This document shows, one piece after another, positions 1 through 10,797 of a stretch of 64,000 nucleotides of DNA. A program made the translations under genes and the position numbers. This DNA comes from Alienimonas californiensis (lineage in GTDB: Bacteria; Planctomycetota; Planctomycetia; Planctomycetales; Planctomycetaceae): positions 2,870,823 through 2,934,822 of the forward strand of contig NZ_CP036265.1 in the NCBI RefSeq assembly GCF_007743815.1. Reading direction: 5' to 3'. Numbering within the stretch: the stretch's first letter is position 1; each line of letters begins with the position of its first letter. Below the pieces are notes generated by a model that had not been told where the DNA came from, did no database searches, and was given only the letters and a program-made list of their open reading frames with translations.

Positions 1-2
1 TG

Positions 3-284
3 TTCGATGACGGCCTGGGCGGTGGGCTTGGGGACAGGGTCATCCTTTGCGTTCCGGCCCGTGTTGTCGCTGAGCGGACATTCGACCTCGACCGCACCCA
101 AGAGACCACCGGCGAGGCACTCCGCGGGATCGAGGTTCCCGGTCCGGCGTTGTGCTGCAGGCTGCTTGCAGACGTGAGCTACGTCGTCTGCTTCGCCCCC
201 ATCCCGCCGCAGCACGTCTCGGTGGTCGGTCCTGCGGAGGAGTATCGCGCCGAAATATGCGCTGCAGCAGACAGGGGGGCATGA
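3..284 (+). CDS. Hypothetical protein, C-terminal part (open at left window edge)
   Basis: An open frame enters from the left edge and stops at TGA 282-284, giving 93 codons with no stop. It contains hydrophobic beta-like stretches (VILCVPARVV, LLADVSYVVCFAPIP) and reads as a plausible protein C-terminus. I do not recognise a family. Third positions are less strictly G/C than in the genes from 1233 onward, which fits an accessory region. No start codon can be judged because the 5' part lies outside the window. It could be a chance open frame. Confidence 0.4.
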   Translation, partial: FDDGLGGGLGDRVILCVPARVVAERTFDLDRTQETTGEALRGIEVPGPALCCRLLADVSYVVCFAPIPPQHVSVVGPAEEYRAEICAAADRGA

Positions 285-457
285 CGGCTTTGTGCTACCA
301 CAATCGCATTGGTCCCCGCCGCTGCTGAATTGAGTCGCTTGTTTATTGTGAAGCGTTATGGACGGCCCGGGAACCTCCGGCCCCCTCAGGAATCTGTCCG
401 CGGCTCCCGGCGCCGCCAATGAATAAGGATGTCGTACAACCGGCCGTGTGGTAAAGT

Positions 458-490
458 AAAAACTCCGCCCCGCCCGACCCCCCGGGCGGG
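458..490 (-). terminator. Rho-independent terminator-like hairpin
   Basis: A 7-bp G/C stem (469-475 with 484-490) with an 8-nt loop is followed on the minus strand, after a few bases, by five T (complement of 458-462). It lies just downstream of the minus-strand stop at 506-508, as expected for a terminator of the gene that once ended there. Confidence 0.45.
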
Positions 491-505
491 ACAGAGGTCG
501 CCGTT

Positions 506-907
506 CTACCTCGGGAGTGCAGATCGGTTCTCGACGCGGCCTTTCAGCCCGTCGCTCGCTTCGCTCGCCTGCCGGCGGCTCAGCTCCTCAGCGGTGGTCA
601 AACCAAACCGCCGCCGCAACTCTTTCGTGAGTTCAACCCCTGCTTGGCGTGAGAAGGCGTGCAGCGCCCGAACCTGCTTCTCCGTGCAGGGGAGCGAGCC
701 GCGACCATTGGTCGTGGTGCCGTTGGTCGAGGAACCGTTGGCAGTCGAGCCGTTGCCGGCGTGGGCGGCGCTCGCTGTCCCGTCGCGGGCGGCAGCCGGA
801 GTGTCGAAGAGGCCCGCGGGGCGGCCGGCCCTGCGGCGGTGATTCCCATATTGTCGTGGTCGGCGCGATTGCGATCGGGGCGGGGATCGTGTTTCAGAGG
901 AGGAACT
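506..907 (-). pseudogene. Remnant of a phage/recombination-type gene (C-terminal tail only)
   Basis: On the minus strand one frame is open from after a TGA (908-910) to a TAG at 506-508. It has a Gly/Ser/Thr/Asn linker (GNGSTANGSSTNGTTTNG) followed by a charged tail, TEKQVRALHAFSRQAG then RRRFGLTTAEELSRRQAS. From memory, tails of this shape (TEKQ, a small helical unit, LS..EAS..I..LK) end many phage and plasmid proteins such as ERF/Rad52-like annealing proteins; this is resemblance, not a search result. There is no ATG or GTG start. A second frame upstream (around 840-920) also reads protein-like, so a frameshift is likely. I treat it as decayed. Confidence 0.4.
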
Positions 908-1232
908 TCAGCGATCTCGTCGGCTGGCGCTCCGAGTGGATGCCGGGGCCGACCTGCCGGCGCCGGTTTGCTTCCTCACCTGGCAGGGCATGACGCAGCA
1001 GGGGGCGATCGTCGGGGGGGCCGGTTGGGATGCTCGGTTCACTGGTGTGAATCCGGCTTTCCGGCAACGCCTTCGAGGAGGTCCTCGGCTTGAATCCCCG
1101 CACCACCCTCATGCCGGTCACGCGGCCGGGGATTGTGACCATCCTGCCGGGCTTCTTGACGCGGATCGCAGCGCGGCCGGCCTCGCCCGTTTCTCCGCGA
1201 GGTGTCGCGACCGTCCCGACCGAGAGCCGGGT
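908..1232. other. Gene-free stretch with broken coding-like fragments
   Basis: No intact gene is visible. On the plus strand two short protein-like stretches occur in different frames: one around 960-1050 and another at 1051-1200 (reads SGNAFEEVLGLNPRTTL onward), separated by stops. They may be debris of a lost gene. Nothing is assigned. Confidence 0.3.
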
Positions 1233-2633
<1,401 letters not shown>

Positions 2634-2699
2634 CGCGGGGGGCCTAGACGGGGTGAGCTGCGGTGCGGACGAAAACGGACAAACGGGGCGGAACGCGGC

Positions 2700-5600
2700 C
2701 TATTCGACGTAGGCGAACTCGTTGCTGTTGAACAGCAACAGGCAGACGTCGGCGAGGGCCCGCTGGGCGGGGGGCAGGTCCGCCGGCTTCACGCCGGGGT
2801 CGTAGGCGGCGAACGTGGGCAGGATTTCCTCGTACTCGAACGGCTCCCCGGAGAACTCCTCCACCAGCGACCGCATGATGCGGGTCGGATAGGTCGGCGG
2901 CTGCGGGGCGGCGTGCGCGTGCTCCTCCGCGGCGGCGGCGAGGAAGTCGACCAGCCGTTCCCGCTCGACCGCGGTCGCCGGCCGGCCCAGCGCCAGCTCG
3001 AACGCCCGGTCCACCGCGTCGGGCCCGCGAACGTCCTCCTCCGCAATGCGGGCGGCCATCGCGGCGGCCCGGTCGTTCACCGCGTCGCCGTTCAGCAGGG
3101 TGAACGCCTGCGGCACAGTGGCGGCGGTCTCCCGCAGTTCGCAGGAGTCGTTCGGGCCGGGTTGGCCGAAGGTTTCCAACAGCGGGTCCGCCTGACCGCG
3201 GACGAGATAGGCGTAGACCGTGCGGCGGTTGCGGATTTCCGGCTCCGGCGAGGGCTGGTAGGCCGGGGCGAGGGAAAACTGCAACATCCGCGGCTGGAGG
3301 GCGACCTCCATATTCATCTCCGGCCGGACCGGCAGCCCGCCGGTGGTCGGCGCCAACTCCCCGGAGGCGGCCAGCATCGCGTCCCGCAGTTCCTCGGCGG
3401 AAAGCCGACGCCGGGGGAACGCGGCGAGCAGTCGGCCGTCGGGGTCGGCCGTTGCGATCGAATCCGGGTCCGCGTGCCGGGCGCTGCGGCGATAGGCCTC
3501 GGACAGCATCAACCCCCGGTGCAGCCGTTTGAGCTGCCAACCGCCGGCGACGAAGTCCGCCGCCAGTCGGTCCAGCAGTTCCGGGTGCGAGGGCTTGCCG
3601 CCCTTCACGCCGAAATTATTTCCGTTCTCCGCCAGCGGCATCCCGAAGTGCCAGCCCCACAAGCGGTTCACGAAGGACCGGGCGGTGATCGGGTTCCGCG
3701 GGTCGGCGATCCAGCGGGCCAGCGCCAGCCGTCGGCCGTCGACGCTCTCGGGCAGGAGATAATCGTCCGTCCCCGGCACCGGCAGCCCCGTGGCGCTGAG
3801 CACCCCCGGCTTCACCGGCTCGCCGGGGGCGTCCAACGCCCCGCCTTCGAAGATAAAGCACTCCGGCGGTTCGGTCCCGGCCGACTTGGCGTCGATCCGC
3901 AGCTTGCGGGCCCCGTTCCACGCCAGTCTCGCGGCGCCGGCGTTATAGACGCTCTGGGCCATCGGCTCGAAGCGTTCCAGCCGCCGGGTCCAGATCCAGA
4001 CGTCCTGCTCGCGGACTTTCAGTTCGCCCTGCTCCGCGGTCGTCAAACCCACGTGGCGGGGGGGCTTTTCTTCGTCCCGCAGGGATTGGCGGGCGTCCGG
4101 GTCCAGGTAGGGCAGGCCCCGTTCGTCGAACCAGGCGCGGGCGGCGGCTTCCTGCTTGTCCATGATCGCGTCCCGCCGCTCCGTGGCGAAGGCGAGCATT
4201 TCCTCGACGTGAGCCCGCTCCTCGTCGAACCGTTCCCGGTTCTCCTCCGGCAGGAAGGGGACCGGCCGCTCGGCCTGGTGCGTCGTGCTGAAGGCGGAGT
4301 AGAGGCGGTAATAATCGCGGGTGGGCAGCGGATCGAACTTATGATCGTGGCACTTCGCGCACCGCATGGTCGTGGATAGAAACGCCTGCCCGGTCACGTT
4401 CACCACGTCGTCCAGATAAATCTGCCGGGCCTCCTCGTTTTTAATCATCGCGTTGTCCCACGGGCCGAGCCGCAGGAACCCGCTGGCGACGATCTGCTCC
4501 GCCTCCCCCGGCGTGTAGTCGCCGGACAGTCGGGCCTTTTGAACGGCCTCTTCGTCGCCGGTGCGTTCGAGCACGGAGGCGTCGGCCAGCTCGTCGCCGG
4601 CGAGCTGTTCGAGGACGAATTCGTCGTACGGTTTGTCGTGATTGAACGCCCGGATGACGTAGTCGCGGTAGCGCCACATATTGGAACGCTCGAAGTCGTT
4701 GCTCATCCCGCCGGTGTCGGCGTAGCGGGCGACGTCCAGCCAGTGCCGGGCCCACCGCTCGCCGTAGGCCGGGGAGGCCAGCAGCCGGTCGATCAGCCGC
4801 TCCCACGCCCCGTCGGGATCGGTCTCGTGATCGGCGAGGAAGGCGTCGGACTGCTCCGGGGTGGGGGGCAGGCCGGTCAGGTCGAAGCTCGCCCGCCGCA
4901 GCAGGTCCCGCGGGTTCGCCCGGCCGGCCGGTTCGAGGCCCGCCTCGGTCAGCTTCGCCCCGACTCGTTCGTCGACGAATGCGGCGAGGGCACCGGCCGA
5001 CAGCGGCTCGTTCGCCTCCGGCAAGGGCTGAAGGTGCCAGAGGTCCGCCGGGGCGTAGCGGCGGCCGGTCCAGGCTTCGGATTGCCCGCCGCTGGTGGCG
5101 ACCAGTCGCCCGTCGGCCGTTTCGACCGCCTCGCGGTCCCGCTCCCGAATCCGTTCCCGCGTCGCCTCGTCCGGCCAGACGGCCCCGTCGGCGATCCACC
5201 GGCGCACGGCGGCGACCTCCTTCTCGGAGAGCCGGTCGGCCTCCTTCGGGGGCATCTCGTAAGTGGCCCACGTGATCGCGTCCATCAGCGTGCCCCCCGC
5301 GGGGTCGCCGGGGACGATCGCCGCGGAGCCGCTCTCCCCGCCGGTCAGCAGGGCCTTTAAAGAGTCCGTTCGCAGCGCCCCGCCGGGCTCGTCGGCGCCG
5401 GCGCCGTGGCAGCCGCCGCAGCGGGTCTCCAACAGCGGGAGGACCGTCAGGGTGAAGTGCGTTTCGGCGTCGGGCTCCGCCGGCCACGCCGCGGCCCCGT
5501 CGCCCTCGGCCGCCGCGGCGGAGCCGGGCGTGAGGGCGAGGCCGCAGGCGCCTGCCAGGACCAACGCAATCGGCAGTCGGCAGGCGGCGTCAGTTCGCAT
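2700..5600 (-). CDS. PSCyt1-DUF1549-DUF1553 cytochrome-like secreted protein
   Basis: This 966-residue secreted protein has a signal peptide (residues 1-31, ending ...GSAAAAEG). An N-terminal cytochrome c-like domain (PSCyt1) carries the heme motif CGGCH at 61-65 and the typical MPPKEADRLSEKEV block. DUF1549 (PSCyt2) follows, with DLTGLPPTPEQSDAF and a second heme-type motif CAKCH near 412, then DUF1553 to the C-terminus (SFVNRLWGWHFG; LLFNSNEFAYVE). Its ATG overlaps the end of the FecR/LamG gene by 11 bp, so translation is probably coupled. It sits between that regulator and the DUF1501 gene. The function in the cell is unknown; an envelope or periplasmic redox role is inferred from the heme motifs. 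Confidence 0.93.
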   Translation of the reverse strand: MRTDAACRLPIALVLAGACGLALTPGSAAAAEGDGAAAWPAEPDAETHFTLTVLPLLETRCGGCHGAGADEPGGALRTDSLKALLTGGESGSAAIVPGDPAGGTLMDAITWATYEMPPKEADRLSEKEVAAVRRWIADGAVWPDEATRERIRERDREAVETADGRLVATSGGQSEAWTGRRYAPADLWHLQPLPEANEPLSAGALAAFVDERVGAKLTEAGLEPAGRANPRDLLRRASFDLTGLPPTPEQSDAFLADHETDPDGAWERLIDRLLASPAYGERWARHWLDVARYADTGGMSNDFERSNMWRYRDYVIRAFNHDKPYDEFVLEQLAGDELADASVLERTGDEEAVQKARLSGDYTPGEAEQIVASGFLRLGPWDNAMIKNEEARQIYLDDVVNVTGQAFLSTTMRCAKCHDHKFDPLPTRDYYRLYSAFSTTHQAERPVPFLPEENRERFDEERAHVEEMLAFATERRDAIMDKQEAAARAWFDERGLPYLDPDARQSLRDEEKPPRHVGLTTAEQGELKVREQDVWIWTRRLERFEPMAQSVYNAGAARLAWNGARKLRIDAKSAGTEPPECFIFEGGALDAPGEPVKPGVLSATGLPVPGTDDYLLPESVDGRRLALARWIADPRNPITARSFVNRLWGWHFGMPLAENGNNFGVKGGKPSHPELLDRLAADFVAGGWQLKRLHRGLMLSEAYRRSARHADPDSIATADPDGRLLAAFPRRRLSAEELRDAMLAASGELAPTTGGLPVRPEMNMEVALQPRMLQFSLAPAYQPSPEPEIRNRRTVYAYLVRGQADPLLETFGQPGPNDSCELRETAATVPQAFTLLNGDAVNDRAAAMAARIAEEDVRGPDAVDRAFELALGRPATAVERERLVDFLAAAAEEHAHAAPQPPTYPTRIMRSLVEEFSGEPFEYEEILPTFAAYDPGVKPADLPPAQRALADVCLLLFNSNEFAYVE

Positions 5601-7296
5601 CGGGCGTTCCCTGAGAGAAGAGGGTGCGGATCTCGGCCGCGGAGAGCGGGGCGGCGAAGGCCGCCGTCTCGCCGATCCGGCCGTTGAAGTTGCGGACGGT
5701 GAACTCCGGGTCCGTGCTGTAGACCGGCTCCGTCCAGTTGCCGATCGTCGCCCGGCCGATCTGCACGCGGGTCGCCGCGTCGCGGACCGCCGGGGCGAGG
5801 GCGTGCCGGCTGACCGGTTCCCCGTCGACGTAGTGCCGGACCTCCCCGGCGACCGGATCGAGGGCGACGGCCAGCATCACCCAGCGGCCGCTGCGGGCCG
5901 GCGTCCAGACCGGCGGGGAGAGGAACTTGGTCTGGGCCCGTTTCTGCGCCTTCGCAGCGTCCTCCGGCAGTTTGAGCGAGAAAAACAGCCGCCCGTCGCG
6001 AAGCAGTTGCCAGTGCGGCGAGCGCGCCCGGTGCCCGTCGGAGAGCAGCAGGGAGTTGTAATCGCGGTCGAGGCTGCCGATCCGGACCCAGCAGAGCAGC
6101 GTGAGCCCCGCGCTCTCGCCCTCCACGGCGATCCGCACCCGGCTGCCGGGCCTGCTGACGTCCAGCGCCCCGCCGGCCCGTTCCCAGCGGTCCGGGGCCG
6201 GTTCGGCGGCGACCACCGTGCCGGCCGAGGCGGTCACGGTGCGGTCCGTCTGGTTCGCGGCGAGGTTCGGCACGACGCCGTCCTCCGCCGCGGCGGGGGC
6301 GTACCAGGCGATCAGGCGGGGGTCCGCCAGCCAGTCGGCCCGGGCGCTCTGCCACGCGGCCAACCGGTCGCGGCGGGCTTCCTCCAGGCGGCGGCGGGCG
6401 TCGTCCAGCGGGGCCGCCGACAGGCTCGCGGCGTCGCCGGGGCGAACGGCGTCGGCGGACCACCGCCACACGCCGCCCGGTTCGATTCGCTTCGCCCCGC
6501 CGGACGCGTCCTGCCGGGACGGCGACAGCGTGACCGCCCCGTCCAGGACCCGTACGCGGACTTCGTCCTGGGCGTTACCGGTTCCGGCGTCGACGGCGAA
6601 CTCCGTGCCCAGGTCGACCAGTTCCCCGGCGGCGGTGCGGAGGCGAAAGCCCACGGCCGGCTCCGGCACGCGGGCCTGCACCCGGCCGGAGGCGACCGTC
6701 ACCCGCATCGCGGAGTCTACCGTGAACGCCGCCGGCCCCCGCACCAGCAACCGCACCCCGCTGAACAACTCGAGGTGGGCGGAACCGGCTTCCAACCGCA
6801 GCGGCCCCCCGGGCACCAGTTCCCCGGTGCGAAGGCCGACGCCGCCCCACTCGGTGTCTTCCTGCCCGCTGACCACGCCGAAGCCGGACGCCGTTTCCTC
6901 GTCCGGCTCTGCTCCCGTCTCCGCGAGCGCCCCGCCGGCCGGCGGGGCGGCGGCCCCGTCCCAGTCCGGAAGAAACAAAGCCGCCGCCAGCAGGCCGGCC
7001 GCCGTCGCCAGCAACGCCGCGGCGACCCACCGACGCGACCGAATCCCGGCCCGGGGGGCCGCGGCGGGAGAGACCGGCGTCGGGGGCGGAGTTCCTCCGG
7101 TCGGTCCGACCGTTTCTTCCAGCAGCGATTCCAGCGTGAGCCGGCGGTAGAGGCGCTGGCGGAACGCCGGGTCGACGGACAGTTCCGCCTCCAAGGCGAG
7201 GAGGTCCGCCTCGTTCAACGTGCCGTCGACGAACCCTTCGAGCAGCAGGGCCCGGTCCGGCCCGGCGTTCGGCGTTTGTTGGGCAGGGTCGTTCAT
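5590..7296 (-). CDS. FecR-type transmembrane anti-sigma protein with LamG domain
   Basis: A 568-residue membrane protein. Residues 15-65 form a short cytoplasmic anti-sigma-like segment (EGFVDGTLNEADLLALEAEL). One membrane helix lies at about 90-109 after a Pro-rich linker. An outer FecR domain follows at roughly 150-250 (VASGRVQARVPE, ELVDLGTEFAVDAG), and the C-terminal 200 residues look like a LamG/concanavalin-like binding domain (VLAVALDPV..., HYVDGEPVSRHALAP). I chose ATG 7294-7296 rather than the longer open frame because it overlaps the sigma stop as ATGA and begins the family-like N-terminus; upstream residues are Arg/Pro-rich antisense noise. It probably holds the sigma factor inactive until a polymer or other ligand is bound outside. 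Confidence 0.88.
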   Translation of the reverse strand: MNDPAQQTPNAGPDRALLLEGFVDGTLNEADLLALEAELSVDPAFRQRLYRRLTLESLLEETVGPTGGTPPPTPVSPAAAPRAGIRSRRWVAAALLATAAGLLAAALFLPDWDGAAAPPAGGALAETGAEPDEETASGFGVVSGQEDTEWGGVGLRTGELVPGGPLRLEAGSAHLELFSGVRLLVRGPAAFTVDSAMRVTVASGRVQARVPEPAVGFRLRTAAGELVDLGTEFAVDAGTGNAQDEVRVRVLDGAVTLSPSRQDASGGAKRIEPGGVWRWSADAVRPGDAASLSAAPLDDARRRLEEARRDRLAAWQSARADWLADPRLIAWYAPAAAEDGVVPNLAANQTDRTVTASAGTVVAAEPAPDRWERAGGALDVSRPGSRVRIAVEGESAGLTLLCWVRIGSLDRDYNSLLLSDGHRARSPHWQLLRDGRLFFSLKLPEDAAKAQKRAQTKFLSPPVWTPARSGRWVMLAVALDPVAGEVRHYVDGEPVSRHALAPAVRDAATRVQIGRATIGNWTEPVYSTDPEFTVRNFNGRIGETAAFAAPLSAAEIRTLFSQGTPDAN

Positions 7297-7838
7297 CGTT
7301 CGCCCCCCGCCACGCCGGCCAACCGCCGCTCGACGCACTCCGCCAACGCCGCCCGCACGCGGTGCAGCGTGACCCGCAGGCCGCCGAGGCTCCGCTTCGC
7401 CCGTTCGGCGTATTCGGCGAGGGTCTCGTCTGCCCCGTAGCGGGCGGCGAGCAGGTCCCGCTTCTCGGTGGGCAGGGCGCCGAGGCAGGCCCGCAGGGCC
7501 TCGGCCCGGTCGTCCACGCGGGGTTCGAAAGTCGCCAGTTCGTCCGCGACCGTGGCCTCCAGGTCGTCCGTGAACCGCAGCCGCTCCCGGGCCTCCCGTT
7601 TGCGGGCGGTGAGGACCTCGTATTTCAGGAGCGTCATCGCCCACGCTTTGAAGTCAGTGCCCGCCTGAAAATCGGTGCGGCGCTCCCACAGCTTGGCGTT
7701 GGCCTGCTGGAAGACGTCGGCGGCGGCGGGGTGGCCCGGCATCAACACGCGGAGATAGGACCTCAGGGACACTTGGCTATCGGTGAGGAGGCGCACGAAC
7801 TCGCCGTCGTCGAGCGGTCGGGCGGCGGCGTCGGTCAT
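7293..7838 (-). CDS. ECF-type RNA polymerase sigma factor
   Basis: This 181-residue protein has the two-domain build of ECF sigma factors of the planctomycete/Verrucomicrobia type. Region 2 contains AADVFQQANAKLWERRTDF and FKAWAMTLLKYEVLTARKR, and region 4 is a helix-turn-helix near the C-terminus (ETLAEYAERAKRSLGGLRVTL). Its TGA overlaps the ATG of the FecR-type gene (ATGA), tying it to a cognate membrane anti-sigma. It heads the operon that runs down to 1233 and is presumably autoregulated, although I could not identify its promoter sequence in the 229-bp divergent region upstream. Confidence 0.92.
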   Translation of the reverse strand: MTDAAARPLDDGEFVRLLTDSQVSLRSYLRVLMPGHPAAADVFQQANAKLWERRTDFQAGTDFKAWAMTLLKYEVLTARKREARERLRFTDDLEATVADELATFEPRVDDRAEALRACLGALPTEKRDLLAARYGADETLAEYAERAKRSLGGLRVTLHRVRAALAECVERRLAGVAGGER

Positions 7839-8067
7839 GGCGGGGCTCCCACAGAGGGAAAGGCGGTGGGGCGGCCGGCGTTAGCGCCGAATCAGACTCC
7901 GCCGATCTTCGTGTGGCGAGCCGAAGGCGGGCCGACACGCTTGCCCGGACCTTCGTCGTCCGCTCAGCGGGGCTTCGGGATTCGCATTTCCCGATGGGTG
8001 CGGTCGCCGCGGGCGGCGCCGTAGGCTGGGCCGGTCGAATCGCATTTTCCCTCGCCGTCCGCTCCGC

Positions 8068-9645
8068 ATGATCCGCTCGCTCACGCTCTGCTGTCTCGCA
8101 CTGGGCGTTCAAGACGCGGTGTTTGCGGGGGCGGGCGCCGGCAGCCCGGCGGCCGGCACGCCGAACGTGCTGTGGGTCATGTCGGACGACCACGCCGCCC
8201 ACGCGATCGGGGCGTACGGCGGTCGCCTGGCGGGGCTGGACCCGACGCCGCACCTGGACCGCTTCGCCGCGGAGGGGGTGCGATTCACGAACGCCTTCTG
8301 CGAAAACAGCATCTGCGTGCCCTCCCGGGCCACGCTGCTGACCGGACAGCGCAGTCACCGTCACGGCCTGCGGACGCTGGTCGGCGAACTGCCCGCGGAG
8401 CGACAGACGCTCGCCCGGTTGATGGGCGAGGCGGGCTACGAGACCGCGATGATCGGCAAGTGGCACCTCCAGGCGGAGCCGGCCGCCTTCGACCACTACG
8501 TCGTCCTCCCGGGGCAGGGGCAGTATCACAACCCGACCTTCCGAGTGCGGGGCCCCAAGCCGTGGCCGCAGAACGTCTTTCAGTTCAACCGGTACGACGG
8601 CATTCACGTCTCCGACGCCGTCACGGAGCTCTCCCTGAAGTGGTTGGAGAACCGGAAATCGGACAAGCCGTTCTTCTTGATGCACCACTTCAAGGCCCCG
8701 CACGACGACTTCCAGAACGCGGAGCGGTACGACTTCCTCTATGAGGACGCGGAGATCCCGGAGCCGCCCTCGCTGCGGAACCGCGAGGGGTTCGGCCCGC
8801 TGGGGCGGCAGCCGTACGGCACGTCGGTCGGCTCGCGAAACGTCCGCCGGAACATGGGCATGCACATGTTCGTCGACCAGGACCTGCCGCCGGAGCCGTA
8901 CACGCGCGAGTCCTACCGCCGCTATCTGACGAAGTACCTCCGCTGCGTCCGCGGCGTGGACGACAACTTCGCCAAATTGATCGCCCACCTCCGCCAGACT
9001 GGCGAGTTGGAAAACACCCTGATCGTTTACACGTCCGATCAGGGCTTCATGTTGGGCGAGCACGACCTGATCGATAAGCGCTGGATCTACGAGGAATCGC
9101 TGCGGATTCCGCTGCTCGTCCGTCTGCCGGAGTCGCTGCGGACCGCGTTCCCGGACGCCCCGACGCCGGGGGCGACGCAGGACGCGTTCGTTGGGAACGT
9201 GGACTTCGCCCCCACGCTGCTGGAGTTCGCCGGCGTGCCGACGCCGGACTCGATGGACGGAACCAGCTTCGCCCCGCTGCTCCGCGGCGAAACGCAGGAG
9301 CGTCCGGCGGAGGCCTATTATCGGTACTGGATGCACATGACGCACCACGACGTGCCGGCCCACTACGGCGTGCGGACGCCGGAGGCGAAGCTCGTCTTCT
9401 TCTACGGCCTGCCGCTGGACGCCCGCGGCGCCCTGCCGGAGCCGACGGAGCCGCACTGGGAGCTGTACGACCTGCGGACGGACCCGGAGGAGCAGCACAA
9501 CGTGATCGCCGACGCGGAGTACGCACCGCTGGCCCGCACGCTCCGCAACCGCCTGAACGCCCTGCGACGGGACGCGGGCGACACCGACGCGGCGCACCCG
9601 GACGTCGCCCGCCGGGCCGCCGCCAGTTGGCCGATTCCCGAATAA
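8068..9645 (+). CDS. Secreted type I sulfatase (S1 family)
   Basis: A 525-residue sulfatase with a short signal peptide (MIRSLTLCCLALGV...). The motif CVPSRATLLTG (about residue 90) gives the Cys that is converted to formylglycine. The metal-binding SDDHAAHAIGAYGG near residue 40, IGKWHLQ, and YTSDQGFMLGEHDLIDKRW near 320 are standard family blocks. It should remove sulfate esters from a sulfated substrate, most likely a polysaccharide, outside the cytoplasm; the exact substrate cannot be read from sequence. It is divergent to the ECF sigma operon across 229 bp, so the two may share regulation. It needs a formylglycine-generating enzyme or anSME, not seen in this window. Confidence 0.94.
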   Translation: MIRSLTLCCLALGVQDAVFAGAGAGSPAAGTPNVLWVMSDDHAAHAIGAYGGRLAGLDPTPHLDRFAAEGVRFTNAFCENSICVPSRATLLTGQRSHRHGLRTLVGELPAERQTLARLMGEAGYETAMIGKWHLQAEPAAFDHYVVLPGQGQYHNPTFRVRGPKPWPQNVFQFNRYDGIHVSDAVTELSLKWLENRKSDKPFFLMHHFKAPHDDFQNAERYDFLYEDAEIPEPPSLRNREGFGPLGRQPYGTSVGSRNVRRNMGMHMFVDQDLPPEPYTRESYRRYLTKYLRCVRGVDDNFAKLIAHLRQTGELENTLIVYTSDQGFMLGEHDLIDKRWIYEESLRIPLLVRLPESLRTAFPDAPTPGATQDAFVGNVDFAPTLLEFAGVPTPDSMDGTSFAPLLRGETQERPAEAYYRYWMHMTHHDVPAHYGVRTPEAKLVFFYGLPLDARGALPEPTEPHWELYDLRTDPEEQHNVIADAEYAPLARTLRNRLNALRRDAGDTDAAHPDVARRAAASWPIPE

Positions 9646-9807
9646 TTCGCATTGAATGAACCGCCGCGGGCGACGAGTTGAGGTCGGCAACCGCCGGCCC
9701 GCTCCTCACGGCGTCGGCGGGCGGTGTGCGAGCGTCCCGCCCGGTTTGACTAAGGCATTGAAGTCGGGAGGACTGAGCGAATCGCTCGGCGTTCAGCGGC
9801 CGGCGCG

Positions 9808-10797
9808 TCAGCGATCCGGGCCGCCGGGGGCGGTCTGCTCGTCGAGCGGGACGTCGCGGAACCTCACGTGACAGGCCGTGCAGTTCGCCGCGATCCGCTC
9901 GGCGGCCCGGCGGAGGGCAGGCGGCGGCTCGCTCCCCGTGGTCGTCGTCCAGCCGCGGAGGCCGGTTTCAAGGTCGCGGGCGGCCTGCTCGGAGTCCCGG
10001 AGCAGTCGGCGGTATTCATCGGGCTGGGCCCGCGTCTCCTCGGTCCGCAGCAGTTCGGCGAACTGCTCGCGGAACAGCAGGGCCTCGTGCGCCGGGTCGA
10101 GGTCCGGATGATCCGCCGGGGCCCGCCAGCCGGCGTCGGCAATCGCTTTGATATAGGTCTGCGTGCGTTCGAGGGCGATCATCGCCTCGGCCGTGGGGGG
10201 AATCGCCGCCTTCTCCGGGAACTCGACCGCCAACGCCTTCAGGAACGCGTCGCCGAGGGGGCGGGCCCGCTCCGCGGAGCGGTACAGCCCGCGGTACTTC
10301 GGACTGGTCCCGGCGAGCGTCAGGATCGGGACCGCGTCCTCGGGCGGGAGCAAACCGGCGGCCACGCAGGCGGTCGCCGCCGCCGCCGGGCTGCGGTGCT
10401 TGCCGTGGTGGCAGTGAATGTAGATCGGCCCCTCCAACTCCGAAACCGCCTTGGCCAGTGCGTTCACGCGGTCGGCGGGAATCCCGTCGTAGCCGTGGGG
10501 CAGGTGCACGTATCGCAGGCCGTATTTGCAGGCGGTCGCCACGTCCGGGGTTATCCCGTCGACGCTGAGGACCGTCCGCACGCCCAGATCCCGCAGTTCG
10601 CGAAACGCCTCCTCGCCCTCCGGCAGCCCGCCGGAGATCACCCGCGGGTGGACCCGCACCGGATTGGGCAGGTGGTCCGCCTCCAGCCGCACCGGCGCGG
10701 AGGGGGCCTCGGGCGGGAGAGACGCGAAGCTCCGGGGGCCGCTGTCCTGCAGGAACGCGCTCGGCACTGCGAACGCGGCGAACAGCAGGATTCGCAT
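9808..10797 (-). CDS. Dual-specificity phosphatase-like domain fused to C-terminal heme c motif
   Basis: A 329-residue protein starting at the ATG (10795-10797) of a signal peptide (MRILLFAAFAVPSAFLQ). Residues about 45-190 form a tyrosine/dual-specificity phosphatase-like domain with the CX5R loop HCHHGKHRS (Cys129, Arg135) and ELRDLGVRTVLSVDG. The C-terminal third is helical and ends with a heme attachment motif CTACH at 306-310, placed as in class II cytochromes (c-prime type), where CXXCH lies near the C-terminus. Upstream open sequence is Arg-rich and rejected as leader. The combination suggests a periplasmic protein. A phosphatase activity is inferred only from the intact loop. It converges with the sulfatase gene. 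Confidence 0.8.
   Translation of the reverse strand: MRILLFAAFAVPSAFLQDSGPRSFASLPPEAPSAPVRLEADHLPNPVRVHPRVISGGLPEGEEAFRELRDLGVRTVLSVDGITPDVATACKYGLRYVHLPHGYDGIPADRVNALAKAVSELEGPIYIHCHHGKHRSPAAAATACVAAGLLPPEDAVPILTLAGTSPKYRGLYRSAERARPLGDAFLKALAVEFPEKAAIPPTAEAMIALERTQTYIKAIADAGWRAPADHPDLDPAHEALLFREQFAELLRTEETRAQPDEYRRLLRDSEQAARDLETGLRGWTTTTGSEPPPALRRAAERIAANCTACHVRFRDVPLDEQTAPGGPDR

Noticed and set aside
429..842. Plus-strand frame of 137 codons near the left edge
   Set aside because: The translation is Arg/Ser/Pro-rich with no recognisable unit. The opposite strand reads a more protein-like tail with a terminator behind it.
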